A stretch of DNA of 64,000 nucleotides, from the NCBI RefSeq assembly GCF_003339585.1, contig NZ_QPKF01000003.1, positions 1-64,000 of the forward strand, read 5' to 3'. The position numbers and the translations under genes are program-made. The stretch's first letter is position 1; every line of letters starts with the position of its first letter. The DNA comes from Exiguobacterium sp. RIT594. GTDB lineage: Bacteria > Bacillota > Bacilli > Exiguobacteriales > Exiguobacteriaceae. Positions 53,557 through 61,801 of the stretch are shown piece after piece. Under the pieces are notes generated by a model. That model made no database searches, was not told the origin of the DNA, and saw only the letters and a program-made list of their open reading frames with translations.

Positions 53557-53605
53557 AAGGGATGTATCTTGGACTGTTCACCTTAAAAACAAAGGAGTGT
53601 TCGTG

Positions 53606-55855
53606 ATGTTACTTGAAAAAACACCAGCATGGCAACAATTCGAAACAGGCGCATGGAACAATCAAATTGACGTAGCTGATTTCATCCGTCGAAACCGGAC
53701 AGAATACCGGGGAGACGATCAGTTTCTTGTAGGACCCACCGTGGCTACGGAAACACTGTGGCAACAAATCATGAATTTAACAAGTGAAGAACGTTCACGT
53801 GGTGGCGTCTATGCCGTCGATGCTTCGACACCTTCAACGATTCTGTCACATGGTCCAGGATACCTCAACCGCGAACTCGAACAAATCGTCGGTCTGCAAA
53901 CCGACGAACCCTTCAAACGTTCCATTCATCCGAACGGCGGGATTCGAATGGTCAATGATGCTTTAGAAGCCTATGGTTTCCAAGCCGATCCTCTCGTCAC
54001 AAAAACATTTAGTGAATATCGTAAAACACATAATCAAGGCGTGTTCGATGCTTATACGCCTGAAATGCGCGCTGCCCGTAAAGCGGGTATCATCACAGGT
54101 CTTCCGGATGCCTATGGACGCGGTCGGATTATCGGAGACTACCGCCGTGTTGCGCTGTACGGTACAGCCTTCTTGATCGCAGAACGGAAACAAGATTTGA
54201 AAGACCGCGGCGGCTTCTTATCCGAATCGATGATCCGGGACCGTGAAGAGATGAACGAACAAATTCGGGCGTTACAGGAACTGACCGAGCTCGGTCAACG
54301 ATATGACTGCGACTTATCCCGCCCGGCTGAAACCGCCCAGGAAGCGTTCCAATGGGTGTACCTCGCTTACCTCGCTGCAATCAAAGAACAAAACGGGGCA
54401 GCGATGTCACTCGGCCGCGTCTCGACGTTCCTTGATATCTATATCGAACGTGATTTGCAGTCAGGACGTTTGACGGAACAGACTGCCCAGGAACTGGTCG
54501 ATCATTTTGTCATGAAACTGCGGATCGTTAAATTCCTCCGGACCCCGGACTACAATGATTTATTCTCCGGTGATCCGACCTGGGTCACGGAATCAATCGG
54601 CGGGATGAGTGAGGACGGTCGCTCCAACGTGACAAAAAGTTCGTTCCGCTTCCTGCAGACACTTGTCAATCTAGGTCCGGCTCCAGAACCGAATCTGACG
54701 GTCCTCTGGTCCACACAACTACCGCGCGGCTTTAAAGAATTCTGTGCCAAGATGTCGATTCTCTCCAGTTCGATCCAGTATGAAAATGATGATTTGATGT
54801 TGCCGATTTACGGCGACGACTACGGCATCGCATGCTGTGTTTCCGCCATGAAAATCGGGAAACAGATGCAATTTTTCGGAGCACGGGCGAACTTAGCAAA
54901 AGCATTGCTCTATACGTTAAACGGCGGCATCGATGAAAAACTTAAAATTCAAGTTGCTCCAAAGACGAACTTGATTTTAGATGATGTCCTGGATTATGAA
55001 ACGGTCATGGCTGCTTACGACCGTCAGCTTGACTGGTTGGCGGAACTCTATGTCAATACATTGAATGTCATTCACTTCATGCATGATAAATACAGTTACG
55101 AACGCATCGAAATGGCGTTGCACGACCCGGAAATCTTACGGACGATGGCTTGCGGTATCGCCGGACTGTCCGTCGTGGCCGACAGCCTGTCCGCCATTCG
55201 TTACGCTAAAGTCTCCCCGATTCGTGATGCGGATGGAATCGCGGTTGATTTTAAAATCGAAGGTGACTTCCCTAAATTCGGAAATAATGATGCCCGTGTC
55301 GATCAGATGGCGGTTGATCTCGTCAAACTGTTTATGGAAAAAATCCGGAAACATCCGACGTACCGTGATGCTTTACCGACTCAATCCGTCTTGACGATTA
55401 CTTCGAATGTCGTTTACGGCAAAAAAACCGGTAATACGCCGGACGGACGACGGGCTGGTGAACCATTCGCACCGGGAGCCAATCCAATGCATGGCCGGGA
55501 TACGAAGGGAGCCGTCGCCGCGTTGACTTCCGTCGGGAAATTACCGTATGAACATGCCCTTGACGGCATTTCCTACACGTTCTCCATCGTCCCGAAAGCA
55601 CTCGGGAAAGATGAACCGACACGAATCCGTAATACAGTCGGACTGCTTGACGGCTACATGGGCGGAACCACTTCAAAAGGTCATCACTTAAACGTCAATG
55701 TCTTCGACCGGGAAACATTACTCGATGCGATGGAACATCCGGAACTTTATCCCCAATTGACGATCCGCGTTTCCGGTTACGCCGTCAACTTCATCAAGTT
55801 GACCCGCGAACAGCAAATTGACGTCATCAACCGGACGTTCCACGGTGCACTTTAA
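53606..55855 (+). CDS. pflB: Pyruvate formate-lyase (formate C-acetyltransferase) PflB
   Basis: A 749-residue glycyl-radical enzyme that cleaves pyruvate with CoA to acetyl-CoA and formate under anoxia. The adjacent catalytic cysteines are in [13 protein letters not shown]; the radical glycine is in [12 protein letters not shown] near the C-terminus. ATG at 53606 has AAAGGAGTG 6-8 bases upstream, and length is as usual; a longer open frame to 53402 is not used. Fnr- and Rex-like sites upstream fit oxygen and redox control. pflA follows 18 bp later. Confidence 0.96.
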   Translation: MLLEKTPAWQQFETGAWNNQIDVADFIRRNRTEYRGDDQFLVGPTVATETLWQQIMNLTSEERSRGGVYAVDASTPSTILSHGPGYLNRELEQIVGLQTDEPFKRSIHPNGGIRMVNDALEAYGFQADPLVTKTFSEYRKTHNQGVFDAYTPEMRAARKAGIITGLPDAYGRGRIIGDYRRVALYGTAFLIAERKQDLKDRGGFLSESMIRDREEMNEQIRALQELTELGQRYDCDLSRPAETAQEAFQWVYLAYLAAIKEQNGAAMSLGRVSTFLDIYIERDLQSGRLTEQTAQELVDHFVMKLRIVKFLRTPDYNDLFSGDPTWVTESIGGMSEDGRSNVTKSSFRFLQTLVNLGPAPEPNLTVLWSTQLPRGFKEFCAKMSILSSSIQYENDDLMLPIYGDDYGIACCVSAMKIGKQMQFFGARANLAKALLYTLNGGIDEKLKIQVAPKTNLILDDVLDYETVMAAYDRQLDWLAELYVNTLNVIHFMHDKYSYERIEMALHDPEILRTMACGIAGLSVVADSLSAIRYAKVSPIRDADGIAVDFKIEGDFPKFGNNDARVDQMAVDLVKLFMEKIRKHPTYRDALPTQSVLTITSNVVYGKKTGNTPDGRRAGEPFAPGANPMHGRDTKGAVAALTSVGKLPYEHALDGISYTFSIVPKALGKDEPTRIRNTVGLLDGYMGGTTSKGHHLNVNVFDRETLLDAMEHPELYPQLTIRVSGYAVNFIKLTREQQIDVINRTFHGAL

Positions 55856-55873
55856 CTGAAAGAAAGGACTGAA

Positions 55874-56602
55874 ATGGCTATGACACACGGAACGATTCAT
55901 TCTGTTGAATCCTGCGGCACGGTCGACGGACCGGGTATTCGCTTCATCGTCTTCACGCAAGGCTGTCCTTTACGTTGCCAATACTGCCACAATGCGGATA
56001 CGTGGGAATTCGGATGTGGTCGTTCCGTCTCGGCAACGGAAATCATTGAAGAAGCGGAAAGTTACCGATCATTTTTCGAAGCAACAGGCGGTGGTATCAC
56101 ATTTTCCGGTGGAGAACCCCTTGCCCAACCGGAATTTTTGGAAGCGGCACTTCGGGAAGCAAAACAAAAAGGCATGCATACCGTCATCGATACAGCCGGT
56201 TCGGTCGTTCCTAAAAATATCGACCGGATTCTTGATTACACGGATCTCGTGTTACTCGACATTAAGCATATCGATGATGCGACCTGCCGGATTCTGACGG
56301 GGCGCAGTAATGCCAATACGCTTGCCTTTGCCAAACGCTTGGCAGAACGGAACATTCCCGTCTGGATCCGTCACGTTCTCGTGCCCGGTTTGACGATGAC
56401 GGAGACGTTCCTGCGCCAGACCGGCGAATTCATCCGGACACTCGGTAATGTCGAACGGATCGAAGTACTCCCTTATCACCAGCTTGGCGTTTACAAATGG
56501 GAAGCACTCGGTCTCGACTATCCATTGGCGGATGTTCTGCCACCGAATCCGGAAGAAGCCGCTGCGGCTCAAGAATTGCTCGATTCTTACTTGTCTTGCT
56601 GA
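55874..56602 (+). CDS. pflA: Pyruvate formate-lyase-activating enzyme PflA
   Basis: A 242-residue radical SAM enzyme that installs the glycyl radical on PflB. The cluster motif is CPLRCQYC (after FTQGC), and FSGGEPLAQ follows. AAAGGAC upstream supports ATG at 55874; ATG at 55880 is an alternative. Cotranscribed with pflB. A promoter for the next gene starts inside its last codons. Confidence 0.95.
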   Translation: MAMTHGTIHSVESCGTVDGPGIRFIVFTQGCPLRCQYCHNADTWEFGCGRSVSATEIIEEAESYRSFFEATGGGITFSGGEPLAQPEFLEAALREAKQKGMHTVIDTAGSVVPKNIDRILDYTDLVLLDIKHIDDATCRILTGRSNANTLAFAKRLAERNIPVWIRHVLVPGLTMTETFLRQTGEFIRTLGNVERIEVLPYHQLGVYKWEALGLDYPLADVLPPNPEEAAAAQELLDSYLSC

Positions 56603-56619
56603 CGACAAGTTGCTACACT
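56591..56619 (+). promoter_or_regulatory. Promoter of the ABC-F leader transcript
   Basis: -35 TTGTCT (56591-56596), 17 bp, -10 TACACT (56614-56619) with TGC just before it (extended -10). It overlaps the end of pflA and would start RNA near 56626. Confidence 0.6.
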
Positions 56620-56656
56620 GAACACATAGTCTATGAACAGGAGGTACAATACCGAA

Positions 56657-56683
56657 ATGAAGCATTTACTCGCTACTGTCTAA
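56657..56683 (+). CDS. 8-residue leader peptide MKHLLATV
   Basis: ATG at 56657 has AGGAGG (56639-56644) 12 bases upstream. The frame ends in TAA at 56681-56683. It sits in the attenuator before the ABC-F gene. Stalling of a ribosome here by an antibiotic would block helix (a). Too short to be confirmed by sequence alone. Confidence 0.5.
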   Translation: MKHLLATV

Positions 56684-56724
56684 TGATGAAAGAATTCATC
56701 ACTTTCGCAATGAGTTGCGGATGA
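56683..56724 (+). CDS. Second leader mini-frame, 13 residues
   Basis: ATG-ATG at 56683 overlaps the stop of the first leader (TAATG), so reinitiation could translate MMKEFITFAMSCG. Its stop lies in GCGGATGA, the arm of the proposed antiterminator. A ribosome here would melt the CGCAA/TTGCG hairpin. Coding status is inference. Confidence 0.4.
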   Translation: MMKEFITFAMSCG

Positions 56725-56796
56725 CTGACGCTACGAGTCTGCTCATTTTCGGTATTTCCGTCATGCGGAACATACCTTCTTTGATCTGCCCTCCTG

Positions 56797-56830
56797 CACA
56801 CCATCCGCTCGCTTTCGGATGGTGTGTTTT
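56797..56830 (+). terminator. Leader terminator of the ABC-F gene
   Basis: CACACCATCCG / CGGATGGTGTG, 11 bp, then TTTTCATTT, 42 bp before the ABC-F start codon. Confidence 0.85.
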
Positions 56831-56872
56831 CATTTCATCAATACTGAAATGAACCCAAAAGGAGCTGAACAT

Positions 56873-58555
56873 ATGCCTGCTGAAATCTTATCCTTTCATG
56901 ATGTACGCTTTGATCTTCCGCAACAGACGTTGTTTCAACATGTTTCATTTTCTATCCGTCCCGGTGAACATGTCGCTTTGGTCGGTGCCAATGGTGTCGG
57001 TAAAACGACACTCTTCCAGCTGATTTTAAAACAGCTTCAGCCGACGGACGGAAACATCTTCCGCGGCTATACGAACGTTGGCCATGTCGCCCAACATCTC
57101 ACTTCCAGTACACCGGCCATCCGGCTCGTCGAACAGGCTGACCGAGTACGATACGAAGCAAGGGAAGCGATTCTTCACTCATCGTCACTCGAAGTCTACC
57201 AGGCTGCGTTCGATCTCGATGCTTTTTCACTCGAGACAGACGCCGCTCGTGCGTTAAAAGAGGTGCAATTGCCGGAACACGTCTGGTCACATCCCTTTGA
57301 TACACTGAGCGGTGGCGAACAAACCCGCATCCAACTGGCCTGCCTGTTGGTCCAACAACCGGATTTCATTCTGCTCGATGAGCCGACCAACCACTTGGAT
57401 GCTGACACGCTCGATTGGTTGATTCACTGGATGCATCAGACGCCGCTTACCATCCTGTATGTCTCACACGAACGGGCTTTCATCGATGCGACCGCCGAGG
57501 CGGTCATTGAACTGACCCCGAGTCAGACGACACGCTACAAAGGAAATTACCAAGCGTATCGTCAGCAAAAAGAACAGGAACGTCTGACGCAGGAACACGA
57601 GTATGAAAAACAGGAAAAAACGCGCAAGGAACTCAAACGGATGATCAATCAGTACCAAAACTGGCATCAACAAGCTGTCGCACACGCCAGTGAACGCGAT
57701 CCTTATGCCAAGAAAAAAGCAGCAAAACAAGCTAAAAAATTTAAGGCAAAAGAAAAACAACTCGAGCAGACACTCAATCATCGTGTCGCTAAACCGGAAT
57801 CCCCGTCCTCCGTTCATGTAGCCTTTGAAGCAGCACCGTTTTCCGCCAAGCAGTTGCTTGAACTGGACGCCGTTTCCTTTTCGTACGAGGAGCGGACACT
57901 GTTTCAAAAACTGAGTTTTTCCATGCAACAAGGTGACCGGATCGCCGTCATCGGTCGGAATGGTTCCGGGAAGACGACTTTGCTCCGGGTGATTCAAGGG
58001 GAGCTCAACCCGACGGAAGGAACGGTGACATGCCATCCTGCTCTGACAGTCGGTTACTTTTCACAGGCACTTTCGGATTTACCGGTTTCCGGTTCTCTGC
58101 TCGATGCGTTGCTGCAGGAGACGACGATTTCTGAGACCGATGCCCGGACGCTTCTCGCCTGTTTTCTGTTTCGCCGGGATCAGGTGTATAAACCAATCGC
58201 CGAAGCAAGTATGGGAGAACGATGCCGGATTGCGTTTTTACGCCTTTATTTTTCCGGTGCTCGTCTGCTGATTCTCGATGAGCCGACCAACTACCTTGAT
58301 TTGACGACCCGCGAACAGATTGAAAGCGCCCTCGATGTCTTTCCGGGTGAATTGTTGTTCGTCTCACACGATCGTTACTTTAACGACCGTCTCTCGAACC
58401 GGACCATCTCGCTCGATCCACATGAACATGCGACCGTTCATCCGGTCGGGACAAAACAATTGCGCGAACAGCAGCCTAGTGATATCAACGCGATTCAAAA
58501 CGATTTGAAACGTCTTGATGATCTGACGGGTACGATTGATTTCGACCGTAGTTAA
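56873..58555 (+). CDS. ABC-F ribosome-protection-type protein
   Basis: A 560-residue twin-ATPase without membrane segments. Domain 1: GANGVGKTT, LSGGEQTR, ILLDEPTNHLD. A long basic interdomain linker (about 245-325: QYQNWHQQAVAHASERDPYAKKKAAKQAKKFKAKEK) corresponds to the antibiotic-resistance domain that reaches into the ribosome. Domain 2: GRNGSGKTT, a non-canonical signature ASMGERCR, and LLILDEPTNYLD. ATG at 56873 has AAAAGGAG 8 bases upstream. The closest style is VmlR/Vga/Lsa-type resistance ABC-F proteins, many of which are controlled by leader attenuation; the drugs concerned (lincosamides, pleuromutilins, streptogramins A) are only inferred. Confidence 0.82.
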   Translation: MPAEILSFHDVRFDLPQQTLFQHVSFSIRPGEHVALVGANGVGKTTLFQLILKQLQPTDGNIFRGYTNVGHVAQHLTSSTPAIRLVEQADRVRYEAREAILHSSSLEVYQAAFDLDAFSLETDAARALKEVQLPEHVWSHPFDTLSGGEQTRIQLACLLVQQPDFILLDEPTNHLDADTLDWLIHWMHQTPLTILYVSHERAFIDATAEAVIELTPSQTTRYKGNYQAYRQQKEQERLTQEHEYEKQEKTRKELKRMINQYQNWHQQAVAHASERDPYAKKKAAKQAKKFKAKEKQLEQTLNHRVAKPESPSSVHVAFEAAPFSAKQLLELDAVSFSYEERTLFQKLSFSMQQGDRIAVIGRNGSGKTTLLRVIQGELNPTEGTVTCHPALTVGYFSQALSDLPVSGSLLDALLQETTISETDARTLLACFLFRRDQVYKPIAEASMGERCRIAFLRLYFSGARLLILDEPTNYLDLTTREQIESALDVFPGELLFVSHDRYFNDRLSNRTISLDPHEHATVHPVGTKQLREQQPSDINAIQNDLKRLDDLTGTIDFDRS

Positions 58556-58569
58556 ATATCGTTTTCAAC

Positions 58570-58618
58570 AAAAGGAACGACGCCTCTCTGGTTCATCAGA
58601 AAAGCGTCGTTCCTTTTT
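58570..58618. terminator. Terminator between ABC-F gene and rsgA
   Basis: AAAAGGAACGACGC / GCGTCGTTCCTTTTT; convergent genes. Confidence 0.9.
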
Positions 58619-58632
58619 CATTTTAAATTAAA

Positions 58633-59682
58633 TCATCGTTTTTGATACTTCAGTTTCGTCCGCGCCTGTGCCTGCTTGTGGATTTTTTTCCACTTTTCTT
58701 TTTCAGCCGCTTGAAGGGCCACATTTTGTTTCCGTTCTGCATAAGCGACTTCACGTTTCAGCTTCAGGAAACTGTCCCACCGTTCGCGCGACAGCTTTCC
58801 ATCTGCCAAAGCGGCTTGGACAGCACAGCCTGGTTCTTCTACGTGCTGACAGTCCCGGAAACGGCATGATTCCGCCAGCTCCTCGATATCCGAGAAGGTC
58901 GACGCCAGTCCGTCCGTCCCGTCCCATAGTCCAAGCTCCCGCATACCCGGTGTATCAACGAGTAACAATCCATTCGACAACCTTTTGAGCTCCCGGTGTG
59001 TCGTCGTATGCCGGCCCCGTTCATCATCTTCGCGGACGCCGCCCGTTTCCATCAACTGTTCTTCCGCCAATGCATTGACGAGCGTTGACTTCCCGACACC
59101 GGACGATCCGACGAGAACGATCGTCTCGTTTGGTTGCAATGCTTCACGTAAATCATGCAGTCCTTCTCCGGTCAGCGAATCAACAGCAAAACACGGCGTA
59201 CCAAAAGCAACTGTCTCCACCTCTGACAAAAATTCGTCAACCGACGTCGCCAGACTTTTTTTCGTCAAGACAATAACAGGTGTGACCCCTGCTTCCCACG
59301 CGACCGTCAAATACCGTTCCAGGCGACGCACGTTAAAATCGTGCCCAAACGCCATGACGAGCAATGCAAGATCGACATTCGCGCAAATAACCTGTTCCTC
59401 GGTTTCCGTTCCGGCTGCTTTTCTGGAAAATTGCGTACTACGCGGCAAAACACGTTCAATCCGTCCCTTACCGGCTTCCCGTCCGCTCTGAATCACCCAG
59501 TCCCCGACTGCCGGCAGTTCAGCTTTCGTTAATGCTTCAAACCGCAGCTTTCCGGATAACTCACTTAACGTTTCCCCGTCAGTCGTCATCACACGGTACT
59601 GTTTTTGAAAGACTGCCGTCACACGGCCTAACTGTTCATTTGTTCCGACTACATGAGTCGGTAGTTTACCCCATTCGTTCAA
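58633..59682 (-). CDS. rsgA: Ribosome small-subunit-dependent GTPase A (RsgA)
   Basis: A 349-residue circularly permuted GTPase that helps 30S maturation. An OB-fold domain (about 15-90) precedes the GTPase part: G4 position first (VIVLTKKSLA), then G1 GSSGVGKST, G2 in GRHTTTHRE, G3 DTPGM. The zinc site follows, CRFRDCQHVEEPGC. G4 is odd: the usual (N/T)KxD reads TKKS, lacking the Asp that selects guanine. The C-terminus is a basic helix. TTG at 59682 has AGGAGG upstream. The length and divergence suggest a second RsgA-like protein of the genome. A possible leader peptide is upstream. Confidence 0.85.
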   Translation of the reverse strand: MNEWGKLPTHVVGTNEQLGRVTAVFQKQYRVMTTDGETLSELSGKLRFEALTKAELPAVGDWVIQSGREAGKGRIERVLPRSTQFSRKAAGTETEEQVICANVDLALLVMAFGHDFNVRRLERYLTVAWEAGVTPVIVLTKKSLATSVDEFLSEVETVAFGTPCFAVDSLTGEGLHDLREALQPNETIVLVGSSGVGKSTLVNALAEEQLMETGGVREDDERGRHTTTHRELKRLSNGLLLVDTPGMRELGLWDGTDGLASTFSDIEELAESCRFRDCQHVEEPGCAVQAALADGKLSRERWDSFLKLKREVAYAERKQNVALQAAEKEKWKKIHKQAQARTKLKYQKR

Positions 59683-59692
59683 ATGGTTTCCT

Positions 59693-59726
59693 CCTCTGTT
59701 TTAAGGGAGGGAAACCCCTCCCTGTG
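59693..59726 (-). promoter_or_regulatory. Hairpin that can compete with the rsgA ribosome site
   Basis: On the minus strand GGGAGGG-GTTT-CCCTCCC lies directly before the rsgA site GAGGAGG. CCTCC of the hairpin could pair instead with GGAGG of that site. The two pairings exclude each other. The hairpin overlaps the end of a 21-codon frame. Confidence 0.5.
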
Positions 59727-59766
59727 TTCCGATCTGGTTTTCTTTTACGTGGCTGATTGCATACAT
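59701..59766 (-). CDS. Possible 21-residue leader peptide of rsgA
   Basis: ATG at 59766 with AGAGGAG (59783-59777) 10 bases upstream; the peptide starts MYAISHVKENQIG and ends at TAA (59701-59703) within the hairpin before rsgA. TGGTAAAAT (59810-59802 region) could be the -10 of its promoter. Coding status is inference. Between this and liaI (59767-59953) lie only promoter and operator-like sequences. Confidence 0.45.
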   Translation of the reverse strand: MYAISHVKENQIGTQGGVSLP

Positions 59767-59838
59767 AAAAACACCACTCCTCTCGTTTCTTATAGTCGAA
59801 TTTTACCATATTCTCTTCTGCTGACCTAGCAGACTCTT

Positions 59839-59851
59839 TAAAGTCAGACTT
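59839..59851. promoter_or_regulatory. Candidate LiaR operator upstream of liaI
   Basis: AAGTC-A-GACTT (about 59840-59850) is a perfect short inverted repeat within a region with further GACT/AGTC blocks (59831-59873). It lies about 80-90 bp before the likely start (-10 TAAGAT, 59919-59924), as LiaR-type activator sites do. The -35 region is poor, which fits an activator-dependent promoter. Confidence 0.45.
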
Positions 59852-59953
59852 CCCTTCTCCGCCTCAAGTCGGAGACGATTCCGGTCCGAAGGGCGTCGTG
59901 ATTGTCTATTCACTCCGTTAAGATAAGAGTATCAAGAAAAAGGAGGCTTCATC

Positions 59954-60331
59954 ATGAAGCAATCAAAAGGAAAACAGGTCTTGATGGCACTTGCCGGTCT
60001 CGCCCTTCTCGCTGTCGTCATCGGTACATTACCGCACATGATCGGACTCGGGCTCGGCGCGCTACTCGCTTTTTACGCCATCAGTAAGTTTATCCAAACA
60101 TCAAGCGTTTTCGCGAAAATCGGATTTGGACTGCTCGCAGCAATCGGAATCGGTGTTGCCCTATCAAACATCTGGGCTGTTGTCGGGATCGCTGCCGCAC
60201 TGGCACTGTACATCGGATACATGCGCATGAAACTGCAACGTGTTGATTTGAATCAACTGTTCGCCCGCCGTCGCAAGGCCGCATCGTCCCACTTTGAAGC
60301 CGATTGGAAAGATCTCGATCAAAAACGCTAA
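59954..60331 (+). CDS. LiaI-like small membrane protein
   Basis: A 125-residue protein with three to four Gly/Ala-rich helices (about 8-30, 33-48, 55-70, 72-88) and a basic cytoplasmic tail (FARRRKAASSHFEADWKDLDQKR). ATG at 59954 is behind AAAGGAGG. It lies directly before a PspA-like gene and a LiaFSR set, the place of liaI, which anchors LiaH at the membrane in B. subtilis. It is longer than typical LiaI, so the assignment rests on context and resembles the Listeria Lmo0954 type. Confidence 0.72.
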   Translation: MKQSKGKQVLMALAGLALLAVVIGTLPHMIGLGLGALLAFYAISKFIQTSSVFAKIGFGLLAAIGIGVALSNIWAVVGIAAALALYIGYMRMKLQRVDLNQLFARRRKAASSHFEADWKDLDQKR

Positions 60332-60398
60332 CAAATGGACAGTACAGTACATTACGAACCGATACTTTGTAGATTTAACATCCAAGGAGGAATTTTTG

Positions 60399-61022
60399 AT
60401 GAAAAACGTATTCGATCAATTAAATGAGTTTGCCAATCAAATGATGACAGAAGTAAAAAAAGCCGCCGATCAGGGAGAAGCACCTGCTAAAAAGCTGGTC
60501 CGCCACATCCGGACAACCGAATCGGACCTAAAAGAAATCGACCGTTTACTGGAACGTCAACGGACGTTGCTTGTTGAACTGACACAAAAACAGGATGAAG
60601 CGAAGGAACTCGCAGACAAACGTTTTACACAAGTTGAAATCGCCAAAGAAGCCGGCGAACAAGAACTTGCAGAACGGGCGGCCATCGAGTCGAAACATTA
60701 CGGGGAACAGTTCCGCTTCTTTGAAGAACTGATCGCCGAAACGAAACGTGAGCTCAATCAGCTCGAACGGGAAGCACTGGAATTAAAACTGAAGCTGGAA
60801 GACTTACAAAATAAGCGGTATGAATGGATGATGCATGAAAACGTCTCGAATTTAAAATCGAAGATGAACCAGGTGCTAGAACGCGAACCAAATGCTACTA
60901 TTAAACAAGAACAACATCCATTCACCACAAACGAACCTGAAACGAAGGAAGAGGAAGCGCCGATTGCAGAAGATGATATCGATGCCCGGATTGCCGATCT
61001 CGAACGTCGTTTCCAAAAATAA
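60399..61022 (+). CDS. liaH: PspA/IM30-family protein, LiaH-like
   Basis: A 207-residue coiled-coil protein. Long amphipathic helices run from about 40 to 165 (LKEIDRLLERQRTLLVELTQKQDEAKEL ... LIAETKRELNQLEREALELKLKLEDLQNKRYEW). A less ordered acidic region and a C-terminal helix (IDARIADLERRFQ) follow. PspA-like proteins assemble into rings or rods that protect stressed membranes. ATG at 60399 has AAGGAGG upstream; a longer open frame is not used. Target of LiaR control in relatives. Confidence 0.85.
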   Translation: MKNVFDQLNEFANQMMTEVKKAADQGEAPAKKLVRHIRTTESDLKEIDRLLERQRTLLVELTQKQDEAKELADKRFTQVEIAKEAGEQELAERAAIESKHYGEQFRFFEELIAETKRELNQLEREALELKLKLEDLQNKRYEWMMHENVSNLKSKMNQVLEREPNATIKQEQHPFTTNEPETKEEEAPIAEDDIDARIADLERRFQK

Positions 61023-61033
61023 GTACTCGGACG

Positions 61034-61060
61034 AAGGAGGCATTCTTGCCTCCCTTTGTC
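61034..61060 (+). terminator. Hairpin between liaH and liaF
   Basis: GGAGGCA-TTCT-TGCCTCC followed by CTTTGT. A weak terminator or processing site that would make liaIH more abundant than liaFSR. Confidence 0.6.
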
Positions 61061-61081
61061 ATGTCAGGAAGGAGATTGCCC

Positions 61082-61801
61082 GTGCGACGATTAAGTACAA
61101 AACAACTAGTCGGCTACGTGTCGATCCTGTTTGCTCTCGGACTATTCTATGATTTGATGACAGGCGCGGGAAATGTATTATTCGGAGTGCTTTTCCCCTT
61201 CCTCTTGTATTACGTCGGGATTCATTTCCGAAAAAGAAACCATGAAAAACTGGCTATCCTGTTTTACATCGTTGGTACAATCATCTTAGCCGGTGTCGTC
61301 CTTAGTTCAGCAGCAATCGGATTCGTCATCGCCGGTATTCTGCTGTATCTCGGAATCATTCTCGTCACCCGTCACTCTGTCCGGGAATTTTTCTTCTCAA
61401 AAATTTCGCCGAGTCTGTATGAAGAGGAAGGCATTAAGATTCAACCGGCCTACTCGTTTGCGACACAACAGGAACTTCCCTATGTCTTAAAAGATTTGAG
61501 CGAACAATTCATCGTCCGTGATCTCGAAATCGACTTGACGCATGCTTATGTTCCGGAAGGCGAGACACTGATCGTCGTCAGCGGTGTTGTCGGTGATGTC
61601 CGAATCCTGTTACCGTCCGGTTACGATTACACGCTCGATACATCGATTGGTTTCGGGAGCGTCAAGACAGATGTCCGTCGTATTCCGACCTTCTTCAATC
61701 GCCGAATCCAGTACCGTGCCCCCGAATATGACGAGGCTGTCCGAAAAGTCCGGATTCATGTCATGCTAGGTATCGGGAACGTGGAGGTGACCTCGATATG
61801 A
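61082..61801 (+). CDS. liaF: LiaF-like inhibitor of the envelope-stress system
   Basis: A 239-residue membrane protein with four hydrophobic helices in the first about 110 residues and a soluble C-terminal beta domain (DUF2154/LiaF type, LSEQFIVRDLEIDLTHAYVPEGETLIVVSGVVGDVRILLP). LiaF keeps LiaS in its non-stimulated state. GTG at 61082 is chosen because AGGAG is 6 bases upstream. It overlaps liaS by 4 bases. Confidence 0.88.
   Translation: MRRLSTKQLVGYVSILFALGLFYDLMTGAGNVLFGVLFPFLLYYVGIHFRKRNHEKLAILFYIVGTIILAGVVLSSAAIGFVIAGILLYLGIILVTRHSVREFFFSKISPSLYEEEGIKIQPAYSFATQQELPYVLKDLSEQFIVRDLEIDLTHAYVPEGETLIVVSGVVGDVRILLPSGYDYTLDTSIGFGSVKTDVRRIPTFFNRRIQYRAPEYDEAVRKVRIHVMLGIGNVEVTSI

Larger units (their letters stand above)
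56638..56826 (+). promoter_or_regulatory. Leader attenuator of the ABC-F gene
   Basis: Several competing helices can be written. (a) CAGGAGG (56638-56644, the leader ribosome site) with CCTCCTG (56790-56796), nested with AATACCGAAA (56648-56657) and TTTCGGTATT (56747-56756). (b) GGTATTTCCG (56751-56760) with CGGAA-C-ATACC (56766-56776), exclusive with (a). (c) CGCAA/TTGCG (56706-56719), exclusive with (d). (d) antiterminator GCGGATG (56717-56723) with CATCCGC (56802-56808). (e) terminator CACACCATCCG (56797-56807) / CGGATGGTGTG (56816-56826) then TTTT, exclusive with (d). This is the logic of a ribosome-sensing attenuator. Confidence 0.7.

Noticed and set aside
53402-53605. 68-residue extension of PflB
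   Set aside because: The region contains operator-like sites, and the ATG at 53606 with AAAGGAGTG matches the family start.
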